Part shown: piece after piece, positions 16,964 through 25,543 of the stretch | Position numbering within the stretch: position 1 is the stretch's first letter | Layout of the letters: every line of letters starts with the position of its first letter | Source: Akkermansiaceae bacterium UBA1315 | GTDB lineage: Bacteria; Verrucomicrobiota; Verrucomicrobiia; Verrucomicrobiales; Akkermansiaceae | NCBI GenBank assembly: GCA_002307065.1 | Contig: DBTN01000011.1 | Location: 13,475 to 77,474, forward strand | DNA length: 64,000 nt | Direction of reading: 5' to 3' | The notes under the pieces: model-generated | What the model saw: the letters and a program-made list of their open reading frames with translations, nothing else | What the model was told of the DNA's origin: nothing | Databases searched by the model: none | Program-made: the position numbers and the translations under genes

Positions 16964-18192
16964 CCCGTTTGTTTCGTTCCGCGAAGGGAATGGCGATCTT
17001 GCTGGTGATGGCGGGACTGGTCGGTTCGGCATCGGCGTTTTTCCTGTGGAGTCTGGATCGAATGACCGGTCTGCGATTGGAAAACCCGTGGTTGTTGTGG
17101 TTGCTACCGGTCGGTGGATATGCCGTCGGTCTGATTTATGAATTTTACGGCAAACCGGCGAACGGTGGGAACAATCTGCTGATCGATGAAATTCATCAGC
17201 CCGGTGCGGGAGTTCCACGACGGATGGCTCCGCTGATTTTATTTGCGACGTTGGCCACGCATCTTTTTGGCGGATCCGCCGGGCGCGAGGGAACGGCGGT
17301 GCAGATGGGTGGCGGGATCGCTGCGACCGTCGCGCGGATTTTGAAACTCGATGCGGCCAATGTGCGAGTCCTGCTGATGGCGGGCGTGGCAGCGGGATTC
17401 GGCTCGGTTTTCGGAACGCCGGTTGCGGGGGCGGTTTTCGCGTTGGAGGTTCTGGTCATCGGACGCATGCAGTATGACGCGCTCGTTCCTTGTTTCATCG
17501 CGGCGGTGGTGGCCGACTGGGTCTGCCATGCGTTAGGGGCGAGTCACACGCCTTATCACATCGCGGTGGCATCGACGAGTTATCATGTGGATCCTTTGAT
17601 TCTCGGGAAGGTGATCCTCGCGTCGATCGCGTTTGGGGTCGCGGGAGCGTTATTTGCATCGTGTTCGCACCGGGTGAGTGATCTTTTCGTCCGGTTTATC
17701 CCGAAGGCTCCGCTGCGCCCGGTGGTTGGCGGATTGATCATCATCGCGTTGGTTTACGCGATCGGCACGCGCGACTATTTGGGACTGGGCGATTGGTCGA
17801 ACCGGTCGGGCGCGATCACCTTGCCGGCGATGTTCACGTCTCAGGAAATTCCGGCGACGGCGTGGTTGTGGAAGCTGATTTTCACGGTGATCACGCTGAG
17901 CAGTGGTTTCAAAGGCGGTGAGGTCACTCCGTTGTTTTTCATCGGGGCTGCGTTGGGAAATGTGCTGGCCGGGCCGCTGGGATTGCCATCCGATTTGTTG
18001 GCGGCGATCGGATTGATCGCGATTTTTGCTGGGGCGACCAACACGCCGCTCGCGTCGACTCTGTTAGGAGTTGAGCTTTTTGGGGCGGAGAACTCCGTGT
18101 ATTTCGCCGCTGCGTGCATCGTCGCCTACCGGTTTAGCGGCAAGACCGGCATCTATTCGTCCCAACGGCCGGGCGTCGCGAAATTTCAGTAA
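16960..18192 (+). CDS. CLC-family anion antiporter, probable fluoride/proton type
   Basis: This is a 410-residue CLC channel/antiporter fold with about ten hydrophobic helices. The anion-site motif that reads GSGIP in chloride CLCs is GGNNLLIDEI here (about residues 69-78), and the gating-glutamate motif reads GREGTAVQMGG (Glu about 110) rather than GREGP. Asn or Met at the first position and GREGT are features I associate with the CLC-F clade of fluoride/proton antiporters. The GxFxP-type segment near the C-terminus is FKGGEVTPLFFIGAALG. It is translationally coupled to pabB (ATGA overlap). No fluoride riboswitch is visible upstream, so a general chloride role remains possible. Confidence 0.85.
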   Translation: MTRLFRSAKGMAILLVMAGLVGSASAFFLWSLDRMTGLRLENPWLLWLLPVGGYAVGLIYEFYGKPANGGNNLLIDEIHQPGAGVPRRMAPLILFATLATHLFGGSAGREGTAVQMGGGIAATVARILKLDAANVRVLLMAGVAAGFGSVFGTPVAGAVFALEVLVIGRMQYDALVPCFIAAVVADWVCHALGASHTPYHIAVASTSYHVDPLILGKVILASIAFGVAGALFASCSHRVSDLFVRFIPKAPLRPVVGGLIIIALVYAIGTRDYLGLGDWSNRSGAITLPAMFTSQEIPATAWLWKLIFTVITLSSGFKGGEVTPLFFIGAALGNVLAGPLGLPSDLLAAIGLIAIFAGATNTPLASTLLGVELFGAENSVYFAAACIVAYRFSGKTGIYSSQRPGVAKFQ

Positions 18193-18272
18193 GTCAAATC
18201 GGGTAGGTTCTTTCGATGCTTGCGCGGCATCCTGTCAGGCGTTAATCCCTGCTCCGCCAAGATTTGGCCAAC

Positions 18273-18344
18273 GCCTCCGTAGTTCAATGGATAGAACGAG
18301 GGTTTCCTAAACTCTAGATTCGTGTTCGATTCACGACGGGGGTA
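18273..18344 (+). tRNA. tRNA-Arg (anticodon CCT)
   Basis: A full cloverleaf can be drawn. The acceptor stem GCCTCCG pairs with CGGGGGT (two G-T wobbles). The D-arm is GTTC/GAAC, the anticodon arm AGGGT-TTCCTAA-ACTCT has CCT at 34-36, and the T-arm is TCGTG-TTCGATT-CACGA. The discriminator base is A and CCA is not encoded. Length is 72 nt. Confidence 0.95.
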
Positions 18345-18393
18345 TTTGTTTGATTGCGATCGGCAGGGCACTGGAGCCGAGGGGATCGCACTT

Positions 18394-18432
18394 GCGGGTG
18401 ACCGGTGTTTTGTCCCGCTCACCCGCTTTTTT
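18394..18432 (+). terminator. Terminator downstream of tRNA-Arg
   Basis: The stem gcgggtga (18394-18401) / tcacccgc (18419-18426) is followed by seven Ts. It can end the tRNA-Arg transcript and lies just before the convergent PEP-CTERM-like gene. Confidence 0.8.
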
Positions 18433-18438
18433 ATGCAA

Positions 18439-19146
18439 TCATGACCGACGACGCTTGTTCAGCAGCGTCAAGGTTCCGATGCCAAAGAGCAGCGCTCCGT
18501 TTATTTCGGGCACCGTTGTGATCGATAAGGATGGTCCTCCGGAGTAGCCGCTGTTGACGATGGCGACCCAGCTGTCGGGATTGGCGTCGTTGCCAATCCG
18601 GCCGGTCAGAGCGGTGCTGAGATCGTCGCTGGTGTCGCCTTGGCTGATCCAGTCGTTCACCAGATCGGTTAGATCGAGGCTGTAGGTTCCGAATTCGACG
18701 GTGGCCACGGAGTCGACGACATCGCCGATTTGGTTGTTTTTAAAATCCACGTAGGAGGTGGATTGGGTCGGATCGATGGATGCGGGATCTGACAACAGGT
18801 AGTGAGCGGAGATGACCAAACCGGATCCGTCCGGCGGGAATCCAGTGCGCGCCACCGTCTGAAAGGTAAGGATCGCCGAAGTCACCGGAGTGGTCAGTCC
18901 GAGAGAAGATAGGTCAAATGTCAGATAAGTGGTTTCTTCCCATTTATAGCTCGGTGACGCGCCCATTCCGAAAGGATTGATGGTGCTGACACCGAGTTGA
19001 TCATTGGCATCAAGGACATACGGTGCGCCGAACGCCCAGGCGGAGGTGAAGAAATCGGAGGTTGGATTAATGATCACCGTTCCTGCGGAAACCGGTAGTG
19101 AGCCTAGAATCGCTGCGAAGAGGGGTAGGAAAAGGTTTCGTTTCAT
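18439..19146 (-). CDS. Secreted DNRLRE-like protein with degenerate PEP-CTERM tail
   Basis: The 235-residue exported protein has a signal peptide (MKRNLFLPLFAAILGSLPVSAG). Its beta-rich body has the features of a DNRLRE domain: paired beta strands ending in LTDLVNDWISQG, and a terminal block with GNDANPDSWVAIVNSGYSG. The C-terminus VPEINGALLFGIGTLTLLNKRRRS has the hydrophobic helix and basic end of a PEP-CTERM sorting signal, but the motif is PEI, not PEP. Exosortase processing is therefore uncertain. It lies 21 bases downstream of a true PEP-CTERM gene, probably in the same operon. Function unknown; DNRLRE domains are often found in surface or matrix proteins. Confidence 0.8.
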   Translation of the reverse strand: MKRNLFLPLFAAILGSLPVSAGTVIINPTSDFFTSAWAFGAPYVLDANDQLGVSTINPFGMGASPSYKWEETTYLTFDLSSLGLTTPVTSAILTFQTVARTGFPPDGSGLVISAHYLLSDPASIDPTQSTSYVDFKNNQIGDVVDSVATVEFGTYSLDLTDLVNDWISQGDTSDDLSTALTGRIGNDANPDSWVAIVNSGYSGGPSLSITTVPEINGALLFGIGTLTLLNKRRRS

Positions 19147-19167
19147 GGTAAAAGAAAAGCGTCAGGG

Positions 19168-19956
19168 TTAGTGAGTGCTGCTATTTCTCCGTCGGCGAAC
19201 CATCCCGGCGGCGAGACCGAATGCACCGAGGGCGGCGAACGTTGGTTCAGGAATGGGGGCGGTGGTGTAGTTCACATCGATGGTCACCGTATCGAGGGAA
19301 AATCCGAAACCGCTGGTGTCGGCAAGGCTGGTGAGGTCGATCGAATAGGCTTCGCCCGCTTCAATATCCAAATCCGTGAGGAGATACGAGTAAGTCCAGA
19401 AAAACACTCCCGTGCCTCCGGTTGAGGTGCCTCCGTCTGAGGAACTCCACCGATAACTTTCAGGAGAGGTGGTGCCGTTTGGGTTTTTCTCGCCGGTGAT
19501 CGCGGTGCCGCCGTTCAGGGAGACGGAGAAAGGTGATAGGACTTCCTCAAATTCGGCATCGAGGAAGTTGGAATGCTTCACTTGGATGAGAATGCTGCTG
19601 ATCGGTGCCAGCGCGGTGTCCGAGATGGTGAACTGGTATTGGACGCCGAGTCCACCGGAGGTCAATCGGCCCGGGAGGCCCGTGACGGTGTTGGTTCCGT
19701 TTGAGCTGCCGATGCTGGCGTTGGATTGGCTGAGGAGTGGGGTAAGTGCCGCGCCGCCTCCGGTTTGGTCAGGCGCGAGATCGGTGAACTCGCCCGCTCC
19801 CGTGGTGGCGCTGGGAACATCCCACCATTCCCATCCTGCGAATCCCGAGGTGTTTGCGGACCGATCCCACGAAGGATCGGCAATGCCAAGCAGCGCTGCG
19901 GCGTTGGCGGTGGAAGTGGCGATCAAGCCTACTGCGATATGTCGAAGTAATTTCAT
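19168..19956 (-). CDS. PEP-CTERM sorting domain protein
   Basis: The 262-residue exported protein starts with MKLLRHIAVGLIATSTANAA (signal peptide, cleavage after ANA). Its Ser/Thr/Gly-rich beta-sandwich body has no catalytic motif. It ends with the classical tripartite sorting signal IPEPTFAALGAFGLAAGMVRRRR, recognised by exosortase in Verrucomicrobiota and Proteobacteria. No exosortase gene is in the window. The ATG at 19956 places the signal peptide at the N-terminus; the frame is open to 20022 without a signal-like start. It is divergent from the heme-type TonB receptor and may share its control region. Confidence 0.88.
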   Translation of the reverse strand: MKLLRHIAVGLIATSTANAAALLGIADPSWDRSANTSGFAGWEWWDVPSATTGAGEFTDLAPDQTGGGAALTPLLSQSNASIGSSNGTNTVTGLPGRLTSGGLGVQYQFTISDTALAPISSILIQVKHSNFLDAEFEEVLSPFSVSLNGGTAITGEKNPNGTTSPESYRWSSSDGGTSTGGTGVFFWTYSYLLTDLDIEAGEAYSIDLTSLADTSGFGFSLDTVTIDVNYTTAPIPEPTFAALGAFGLAAGMVRRRRNSSTH

Positions 19957-20110
19957 GATGTTCGTGTTTCTGAGGTTTCTCGTAAGGCTGAGAAACGGCG
20001 TGATATTGAGAATACGTCGCAATAGAACAATCTTCGAATTTGGCCGATGGCTGCCACCGGTCGCTCCTTTCTTTTTGGTCGTTCATCAAAGGGCGAGATG
20101 AGTATTTCTG

Positions 20111-20129
20111 TAGAATGATCATAATGAGG
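20111..20129 (+). promoter_or_regulatory. Candidate Fur box
   Basis: tagaatgatcataatgagg agrees with the 19-bp Fur consensus GATAATGATAATCATTATC at 12 positions when aligned without gaps, and it contains the perfect palindrome atgatcat (20115-20122). It lies between the divergent PEP-CTERM gene and the heme-type receptor, about 130-150 bases upstream of the latter. Confidence 0.45.
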
Positions 20130-20260
20130 GATTTGTGATTCTTGTTGGATGGGCGGAAAAGGTGGAGAGGGCTGGTTTTCCAGCGGGTTCGAGCAATTTG
20201 GCGTCAATTTATCGCAAGCTGGCGGGAGCGCTTGAGGGCGCATCGGCCACAATCGCGCCG

Positions 20261-22615
20261 ATGTCCGCGATGATTCATAGGGATAGGTTCAGGGCTTGCT
20301 GCTTGGTTGGGATGACCGCGATTTCGACGCTGGATCTGGTGGTCGCGGCGGATGAGGCAAAGGTTCAGCCCGAGGAAACGGAGAGTTCCGAGGTTTCCAA
20401 TGATGAAGTCGAAGGAGAGTCGCTGCCGGACATGACCGTGATCGCAAGTCGGACCAGCCGTCCGTGGATTCAATCGAGCGGCTCTGTGGCGACTATTCGG
20501 CCGAATGAACTCGTGAGAGATGGGGTTCAGGATCTCGGCGGAATTGGGAAATATGATCCGTTGATTTCGGCGCCCTTTGACTACGGCAGCAGTGATACTC
20601 TTTATGGATATGGCGGGAGCGGTTACAGTGGTTTTAATATTCGAGGGGCCGAGGGAAACCGGATTTCCCTGGAACTGGATGGCATCCGGCAGCCTCCGCA
20701 GTATGTTTCGACTTCTTTTGACATGGGCAGTGCAGGAGGTTCCGGCGGCGCGGGGCGGGACTACTTCGATCCTTCGATGTTTAGTCTGATCGAAATTTTG
20801 AAGGGCGGCGGCAGTTCCCTTTATGGAAGTGACGCGATGGGAGGAGTGGTGACGCTGAAGACGCTGGAAGCCGGAGATTTATTAAACGATCAGAAATCGG
20901 GCGGGTTGGTGCGGGGGCAGTATTTTTCTGTGAATGACAGCTATGCCGGGCAATTGGGCGGGGCCGTTCAGGCGGGTGACTTCCGGTTCATGATGCTCTA
21001 CTCTGGAAGGGAGGGTCATGAGACCGAAAATCATGGCGGATCTTTGAAGCCAAATCCCGTGGATTTCACGAGTCACTCCTGGCTGGGCAAGATGGACTAC
21101 GCGGTGGCGGGTCATCGTTTTCAGATGGCTTTGGAGCGATATGAACGACGGACGGAGATTGATACGATCAGCGCAGTGCGGCAGTCGATGTTGGGCGGTT
21201 TTAATGAGTCCGTCTTGAACGATCAGGAAATGGAACGCAATCGTGTCAGCGCGCGTTGGGAGTATGAACCGGCAGGCGGCTGGGTGGATCAGATGGAGGC
21301 GCTTGGCTACTGGCAAAACTCGTCCAATCAGGATGACAACCGCAGCCGCAGTAAGGACCTAGTGATCGGCGGGGTGACCATCCCAGGCCGCCGCCGCGAG
21401 CAGACGATCGATTTTGATACCGAGATTTATGGGGTGTTACTTCAGTCGAGAAAGGAGCTGAAAACCGGTGACGTCGAACATCAATGGTTGGGCGGGATCG
21501 ATCTTTCCCAAGAACACAGCGAGAGTGCGTTCGACCGAGTGGATACGGGTAACGTGCAGGATACCAACCGTACTCCCTTTGCACCGGCGGATACTCTGCG
21601 CTTGGGCATGTATTTGCAGGATGAGTTGAAGCTCGGTCGGAAGTGGAGTGTCACGCCGGGATTCAGGGCGGATTTCCAACGCATCACTCCGGAGATGTCG
21701 CAAGATTACCGGGAGCGGGTGGCTGCCTTGCAGCAGAACGGGCAAGCGATTGAGCTATCCGATGAATATGATAATCTCGCGATCTCCCCGCGCCTGGATA
21801 TCGCTTATATGCCGACCGCTTCGACGCGGGTGTATGGAACGTATTCAAGGGGGATCCGAAATCCGACGGCGGAGGAACTTTCAATGTTGTTCGTGCATCA
21901 GGACGTCAGTGGCGGCACGGCGGGAACGGTGAGTTTGCCCAATCCTGATTTGAAGGAAGAGACGAGTCATTCCTTGGAGCTGGGTTTTAAAGGAGATGGG
22001 GATCCGGGGCGTTTCCAGATCGCAGGATTTTACACATGGTATGAGGACTTCATTGAAAATAATGTGTTTACCGGTGAAGTGGATGAGGACGGCCGGGAAA
22101 TCCATACGACGGTCAATCGTGGGAAGGCGACCATCTATGGCTTGGAAGTGAGCGGTGAAGCGAATGTTCGACATTGGATTCCGGCTCTCGATGGATTCAA
22201 GGTGGGTCTTCATAGCGGCATCGCCATCGGTCGTAATGAAACAGACCATACGTGGCTGAATTCCGTCGAACCCTGGAAAAGCAGTGCCTTTCTCGGCTAT
22301 GATCATCCGGATGAAAAATTCGGTGTGCGGCTGACCGGAACCTATGTGGACCGGGTTCGGCATGTGGACGACACGATTCCAGAAACGGGAAGCCTTTACC
22401 GGCCGGAAGCCTATTTCGTGGTGGATCTCGGCGGGTATTGGAAACCGACCGATACGCTTACGATCAATGGCGGCATCAACAACCTCCTGGACGAAAAATA
22501 TTGGAGTTGGAGTTCGTCGCGGCGTTCGAGTTCGGGTTCTACCGGCAATTTTGGAAACGAGCGGAATACCGCCCCAGGGACGAACTTTTACCTGTCGATC
22601 ACTCAGGTTTTTTGA
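20261..22615 (+). CDS. TonB-dependent receptor, hemoglobin/heme type
   Basis: This is an outer-membrane 22-strand receptor, predicted to import heme or a hemoprotein-derived ligand with TonB energy. It is about 784 residues long. A signal peptide and acidic stretch precede the plug. The plug contains LPDMTVIASRTSRP, YSGFNIRGAEGNRISLELDG and then IRQP, the pattern of the hemoglobin/transferrin/lactoferrin receptor family. The barrel has NPTAEELSML and NPDLKEETSHSLELG, equivalents of the FRAP/NPNL heme-receptor motifs, and ends TAPGTNFYLSITQVF with a terminal Phe. The start is uncertain: ATGs at 20261 and 20270 both give a signal peptide, and neither has a Shine-Dalgarno sequence. The conserved His of the heme ligand loop was not located. 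Confidence 0.9.
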   Translation: MSAMIHRDRFRACCLVGMTAISTLDLVVAADEAKVQPEETESSEVSNDEVEGESLPDMTVIASRTSRPWIQSSGSVATIRPNELVRDGVQDLGGIGKYDPLISAPFDYGSSDTLYGYGGSGYSGFNIRGAEGNRISLELDGIRQPPQYVSTSFDMGSAGGSGGAGRDYFDPSMFSLIEILKGGGSSLYGSDAMGGVVTLKTLEAGDLLNDQKSGGLVRGQYFSVNDSYAGQLGGAVQAGDFRFMMLYSGREGHETENHGGSLKPNPVDFTSHSWLGKMDYAVAGHRFQMALERYERRTEIDTISAVRQSMLGGFNESVLNDQEMERNRVSARWEYEPAGGWVDQMEALGYWQNSSNQDDNRSRSKDLVIGGVTIPGRRREQTIDFDTEIYGVLLQSRKELKTGDVEHQWLGGIDLSQEHSESAFDRVDTGNVQDTNRTPFAPADTLRLGMYLQDELKLGRKWSVTPGFRADFQRITPEMSQDYRERVAALQQNGQAIELSDEYDNLAISPRLDIAYMPTASTRVYGTYSRGIRNPTAEELSMLFVHQDVSGGTAGTVSLPNPDLKEETSHSLELGFKGDGDPGRFQIAGFYTWYEDFIENNVFTGEVDEDGREIHTTVNRGKATIYGLEVSGEANVRHWIPALDGFKVGLHSGIAIGRNETDHTWLNSVEPWKSSAFLGYDHPDEKFGVRLTGTYVDRVRHVDDTIPETGSLYRPEAYFVVDLGGYWKPTDTLTINGGINNLLDEKYWSWSSSRRSSSGSTGNFGNERNTAPGTNFYLSITQVF

Positions 22616-22625
22616 AATCAAATTT

Positions 22626-23477
22626 ATGAAAAAAATCATCTATCTACTCATTGTCGGCGCGATGTCTTCCTTCGTCAGTGGTCAAGTGATATTGACTCCG
22701 GTTCAGGATCGCGATGTCTACCAGGGGACCGGCTTGCCAACGAGTACCCCTTACAGCTTGGGGGTTAGTTCTTCGGTTGCGTTTGGAGGAGGTCATTCCC
22801 AAAAATCTTTGGTGCAGTTCGATGTCACCGAAACATCCACCGGCATGACCGCCGAGGAAGTGGGGAGTGCGAAATTGAGATTATATGTTTTGTCTCCCGA
22901 GGTTTATCCTAGCGGCGAAACTATCGGTGGCGATCTCCAAGTCTATCTTCAACAAACTGCTTGGACGAGTACGAACCTGTTTTGGAATTCATTCAGCCCC
23001 GGGGCCTTCGTCAATACGCTGACTCTCACAGCCGATCACGATCTGGGTGATGGCTGGGGAACTTGGGTCTATCCCATCGATATTTGGGTGGAAGTCGACG
23101 TGACAAGCGCGGTGAAATCATGGCTTGCGGGAACGGATCCAAACTATGGCTTTATCCTATCTCCTGACGAAACCGGATCTCCGACTTTGAGTTCCGTGTT
23201 CGCTGCGTCGAATACCGGTTTTAAGCCCGAGCTAGTGATCACCGAGGCCGCGCCTCCCGAATTAAAAATCACCGATTTTTCATTCGATGGGGTGAAGGTG
23301 AATCTCGCGTGGAACTCCAAAAACGGAACGAGCTATGTGGTGAGAGAGTCTCCCGATTTGGTCAATTGGACGGATCGATTCACGGTGACCGCGACGGGAG
23401 CGGCGACTTCCGCTGTTTTTGACGGAACGATTTATCCAGAGAAAAAAGCATTTTATATCGTGGTGCAACTTCCGTGA
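22626..23477 (+). CDS. Secreted DNRLRE domain protein with C-terminal DLVNW module
   Basis: The 283-residue exported protein has a signal peptide (MKKIIYLLIVGAMSSFVSGQ). Residues of about 20-200 form a DNRLRE-type domain, from VILTPVQDRDVYQG through EVDVTSAVKSWLAG and DPNYGFILSP to KPELVITE. The last 80 residues contain WNSKNGTSYVVRESPDLVNW, a module also present at the end of the protein at 28203-29903. There is no PEP-CTERM. It starts 10 bases after the heme-type receptor stop and is probably cotranscribed, which suggests a surface role linked to heme or iron capture. That link is inference from position only. Confidence 0.85.
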   Translation: MKKIIYLLIVGAMSSFVSGQVILTPVQDRDVYQGTGLPTSTPYSLGVSSSVAFGGGHSQKSLVQFDVTETSTGMTAEEVGSAKLRLYVLSPEVYPSGETIGGDLQVYLQQTAWTSTNLFWNSFSPGAFVNTLTLTADHDLGDGWGTWVYPIDIWVEVDVTSAVKSWLAGTDPNYGFILSPDETGSPTLSSVFAASNTGFKPELVITEAAPPELKITDFSFDGVKVNLAWNSKNGTSYVVRESPDLVNWTDRFTVTATGAATSAVFDGTIYPEKKAFYIVVQLP

Positions 23478-23490
23478 CGATGGGCAAGAT

Positions 23491-23520
23491 GCCGGGGATC
23501 CGTAGGCGAGGATCCCCGGC
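23491..23520. terminator. Bidirectional hairpin terminator between convergent genes
   Basis: A perfect 10-bp stem gccggggatc / gatccccggc with a 10-base loop lies between the convergent stops at 23477 and 23527. It has no long T-run, so it may work as a shared RNA 3'-end structure. Confidence 0.6.
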
Positions 23521-23526
23521 GACAGG

Positions 23527-24447
23527 TCAAGCTGCCTCTTTCATCAGTCGATCAAGAATCGAAGATCCCGAGAGCCGCTTCATCCGGTTCTCGGTATAAA
23601 TTTTTCTCAATTTTCTGAAAGGCACCCGGAAGCCCTTTCCAATGGTGAGATACGACCACCAGCCACAGCGAAGAGCTCTTATTTTGGCATTTTTTGCATA
23701 ATCCGGTGAAGGGAGGCGTATCCCGCTGAGATGATTTTTTTTCTCGAAGAGAATCATTAAGTTCCCTTCTTGGACCTTAGCGATTACGTCAAAATGGCTA
23801 CTGGCGCATGCGGCCAAAGTTTCGGCGTCGAAGTAGTAGAGGTGTGCCTTGAAGTATCGGTTTGAAGGTGAGATCGAAGGAGATAGTCCCCACGGCACCT
23901 CGATGAGCAGACGCCCACCCGGATTGAGGAGGTCATAGAGCTTTTCAAAGACTTGCTGCGGTGATGGGAGATGTTCCATGACATGAAACATCGTGATCGT
24001 GTCGTAACGGCCTTCCAGATTCGCAAGTTCTTGCGTGCGGATGTTTGCACCATATTCAGATCTCGCGAACTCGGAATAACCGACGTTGGGCTCAGCTCCT
24101 TCGGCTTTCAATCCGGAGCGGCTGCAAATCGTGACGAATTCTCCGCTGCCAGCGCCGATATCGAGAAGGCTGCCGCTGGTGATACCGTTGGCACGGAGGA
24201 ATTTCGCACGGCTCAGCGCGAGTCCGGCGGATCGATGGATGTGTTTAGGTTTTGGATGATAAGTCTTTTTGTAATCCAGTCGGTATTCCGTGGCGTAATA
24301 ATGTCTGAGTTCTTCTGGTGAAGGAAGAGGGAGTTGTTGGATCAAGCCGCAATCGTCGCAAAGATAGATATTCAATTCTTTGCCGGATTTGCAGTCTTTT
24401 TGGGAGATAAGGGAGAAGTGGGTGCCGTTGCAGAGGGCGCAGTTCAT
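23527..24447 (-). CDS. Class I SAM-dependent methyltransferase with N-terminal zinc ribbon
   Basis: The 306-residue protein has an N-terminal four-cysteine zinc site (CALC near residue 3, CDDC near residue 30). A Rossmann methyltransferase domain follows, with motif I SLLDIGAGSGEFV (about residue 93), MFHVMEHLPSPQQVF and LLNPGGRLLIEVP. This organisation matches methyltransferases of sugar and surface-glycan clusters (the TylF/NovO/C-methyltransferase-like group), acting on a nucleotide sugar or polysaccharide precursor. No sugar-biosynthesis neighbours are seen, so the substrate is unknown. It is convergent with the DNRLRE gene. The upstream 167 bases (24448-24614) show no feature I can support. 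No ACCGGT site occurs here or for about 3 kb around, unlike the rest of the window. Confidence 0.85.
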   Translation of the reverse strand: MNCALCNGTHFSLISQKDCKSGKELNIYLCDDCGLIQQLPLPSPEELRHYYATEYRLDYKKTYHPKPKHIHRSAGLALSRAKFLRANGITSGSLLDIGAGSGEFVTICSRSGLKAEGAEPNVGYSEFARSEYGANIRTQELANLEGRYDTITMFHVMEHLPSPQQVFEKLYDLLNPGGRLLIEVPWGLSPSISPSNRYFKAHLYYFDAETLAACASSHFDVIAKVQEGNLMILFEKKNHLSGIRLPSPDYAKNAKIRALRCGWWSYLTIGKGFRVPFRKLRKIYTENRMKRLSGSSILDRLMKEAA

Positions 24448-24614
24448 GTGGTTTCCAATTAAAGTTGAGGGTCGCCTTCAGGACGTCAGTGCCAGAAGGC
24501 AAGCAGACGCGAATTCGCGCGCGTGCGGAACACGGCGGAGCAACGGGCTCCGGCCAGTGTGAAGGGTGGCCGCGATGGCCTTGGTTAAGCCGTGGGGCTC
24601 TACGCAAGAGCTCC

Positions 24615-24977
24615 TTAAATCAGCGGCGGTAGGTCAACTTGATGGAAAACCGGGTCTGGAGTTTTTTCGTTTTCCCCAGATAAGAAAGCGCGGCGGGGCG
24701 GAAAAAATCGAATCTTCTGAAGGTTCCTGTCGGTGCAGGTTTCAACATGAAAATCCGCAACAAAATGAGAGTGGAAACCGGACGTTTTTGCGTCGTCCGT
24801 TGAAAAAGGGGCAGCCATCGGAAGAAAATCAGAGGCTGTGATTTCGTGAGGGGGTAGAAATTCGTGACCCGATCCGTGTGGATGGCTGTGGCTGCTCAAT
24901 TCCGCGCCTGGCTCCCAAGATACAAAAATTCCTGTCATCACAAAAGCGGTGACAAGCCATTGGAAGAAAAGGGGCAT
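24615..24977 (-). CDS. Small histidine-rich membrane-anchored protein
   Basis: The protein has about 120 residues from the ATG at 24977. One N-terminal hydrophobic segment (FFQWLVTAFVMTGIFVSW) is followed by an exported His-rich stretch, HSHPHGSGHEFLPPHE, and later FHSHFVADFHVE. It ends PVFHQVDLPPLI. Size, histidine spacing and the C-terminal PP resemble DUF2946-like proteins near metal-uptake genes, and it parallels the protein at 25544-25933. It is last in a minus-strand series starting with a ZnuD-like receptor. A role in periplasmic metal binding is inferred. The open frame extends to a GTG at 25031, so the start is unsure. Confidence 0.55.
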   Translation of the reverse strand: MPLFFQWLVTAFVMTGIFVSWEPGAELSSHSHPHGSGHEFLPPHEITASDFLPMAAPFSTDDAKTSGFHSHFVADFHVETCTDRNLQKIRFFPPRRAFLSGENEKTPDPVFHQVDLPPLI

Positions 24978-25039
24978 TTCGTTTTCTGAGAAGAGAGCAA
25001 GGCGGTGCGGCATGTCAGGATGCCGCACCACGTTTAGAT

Positions 25040-25384
25040 TTACTCAAGAATCTTTACGGAAATGGGCTTGAGTTTTTCGCCCTTTTTCTCGACTTCGATT
25101 TCAAGGTTCTGACCTTCTTTCAGAGCGTCGAACTCGACGTCTTTATCTCCCTGAGTGAGCTTGGTTTTGCTCTTGAGATAAAGCTCGATGATTTTGCCAT
25201 CGGTCAGTTTGACGTAGATCTCTTTTTCTTCGGGGTCGACTTTGTGAGCGGTGCCTTTGTAGGTGCCGGACTCGACAACCGCCGTCTCGGCAATTTCCGC
25301 TCCTGCTGTGGTTTTGTCATCCTCTGCGTGAAGCGGAGCAGACAGTGCAAAGGCGAGAAGGGTAATGTTTATCAGTGGTTTCAT
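25040..25384 (-). CDS. Small exported beta-rich protein
   Basis: The 114-residue protein has a signal peptide (MKPLINITLLAFALSAPLHAE). An alternating beta-strand domain follows: GTAHKVDPEEKEIYVKLTDG, then IIELYLKSKTKLTQG and LEIEVEKKG. The pattern resembles OB-fold periplasmic proteins such as CusF-like or DUF5666-like domains, but the Met/His/Trp copper ligands of CusF are absent. It lies in the ZnuD-like receptor series between two His-rich proteins. Binding partner and function are unknown. Confidence 0.75.
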   Translation of the reverse strand: MKPLINITLLAFALSAPLHAEDDKTTAGAEIAETAVVESGTYKGTAHKVDPEEKEIYVKLTDGKIIELYLKSKTKLTQGDKDVEFDALKEGQNLEIEVEKKGEKLKPISVKILE

Positions 25385-25543
25385 AGTTTGGATTTCAGTT
25401 TTTGGTTATGGGAGAATGAGTAAAAATCGGTGCCGTCAGCGGCCATCGTGAACACGTGGCGACGGTGTAGCTGAGTGGCGCGTCTTTAAGAAGACACGGA
25501 GCGCGGCAGAAAAAGAGGCGGCTGCCGAGCAGGAAAGGCCCAG

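Noticed and set aside
20135..20260. GTG start at 20135 or a cobalamin riboswitch before the heme-type receptor
   Set aside because: The extended N-terminus has no signal-peptide character, and no B12-box was found.
24448..24614. Possible small gene or RNA between methyltransferase and His-rich gene
   Set aside because: Open frames here show no start context or recognisable motif, and no stable long hairpin with T-run was found.
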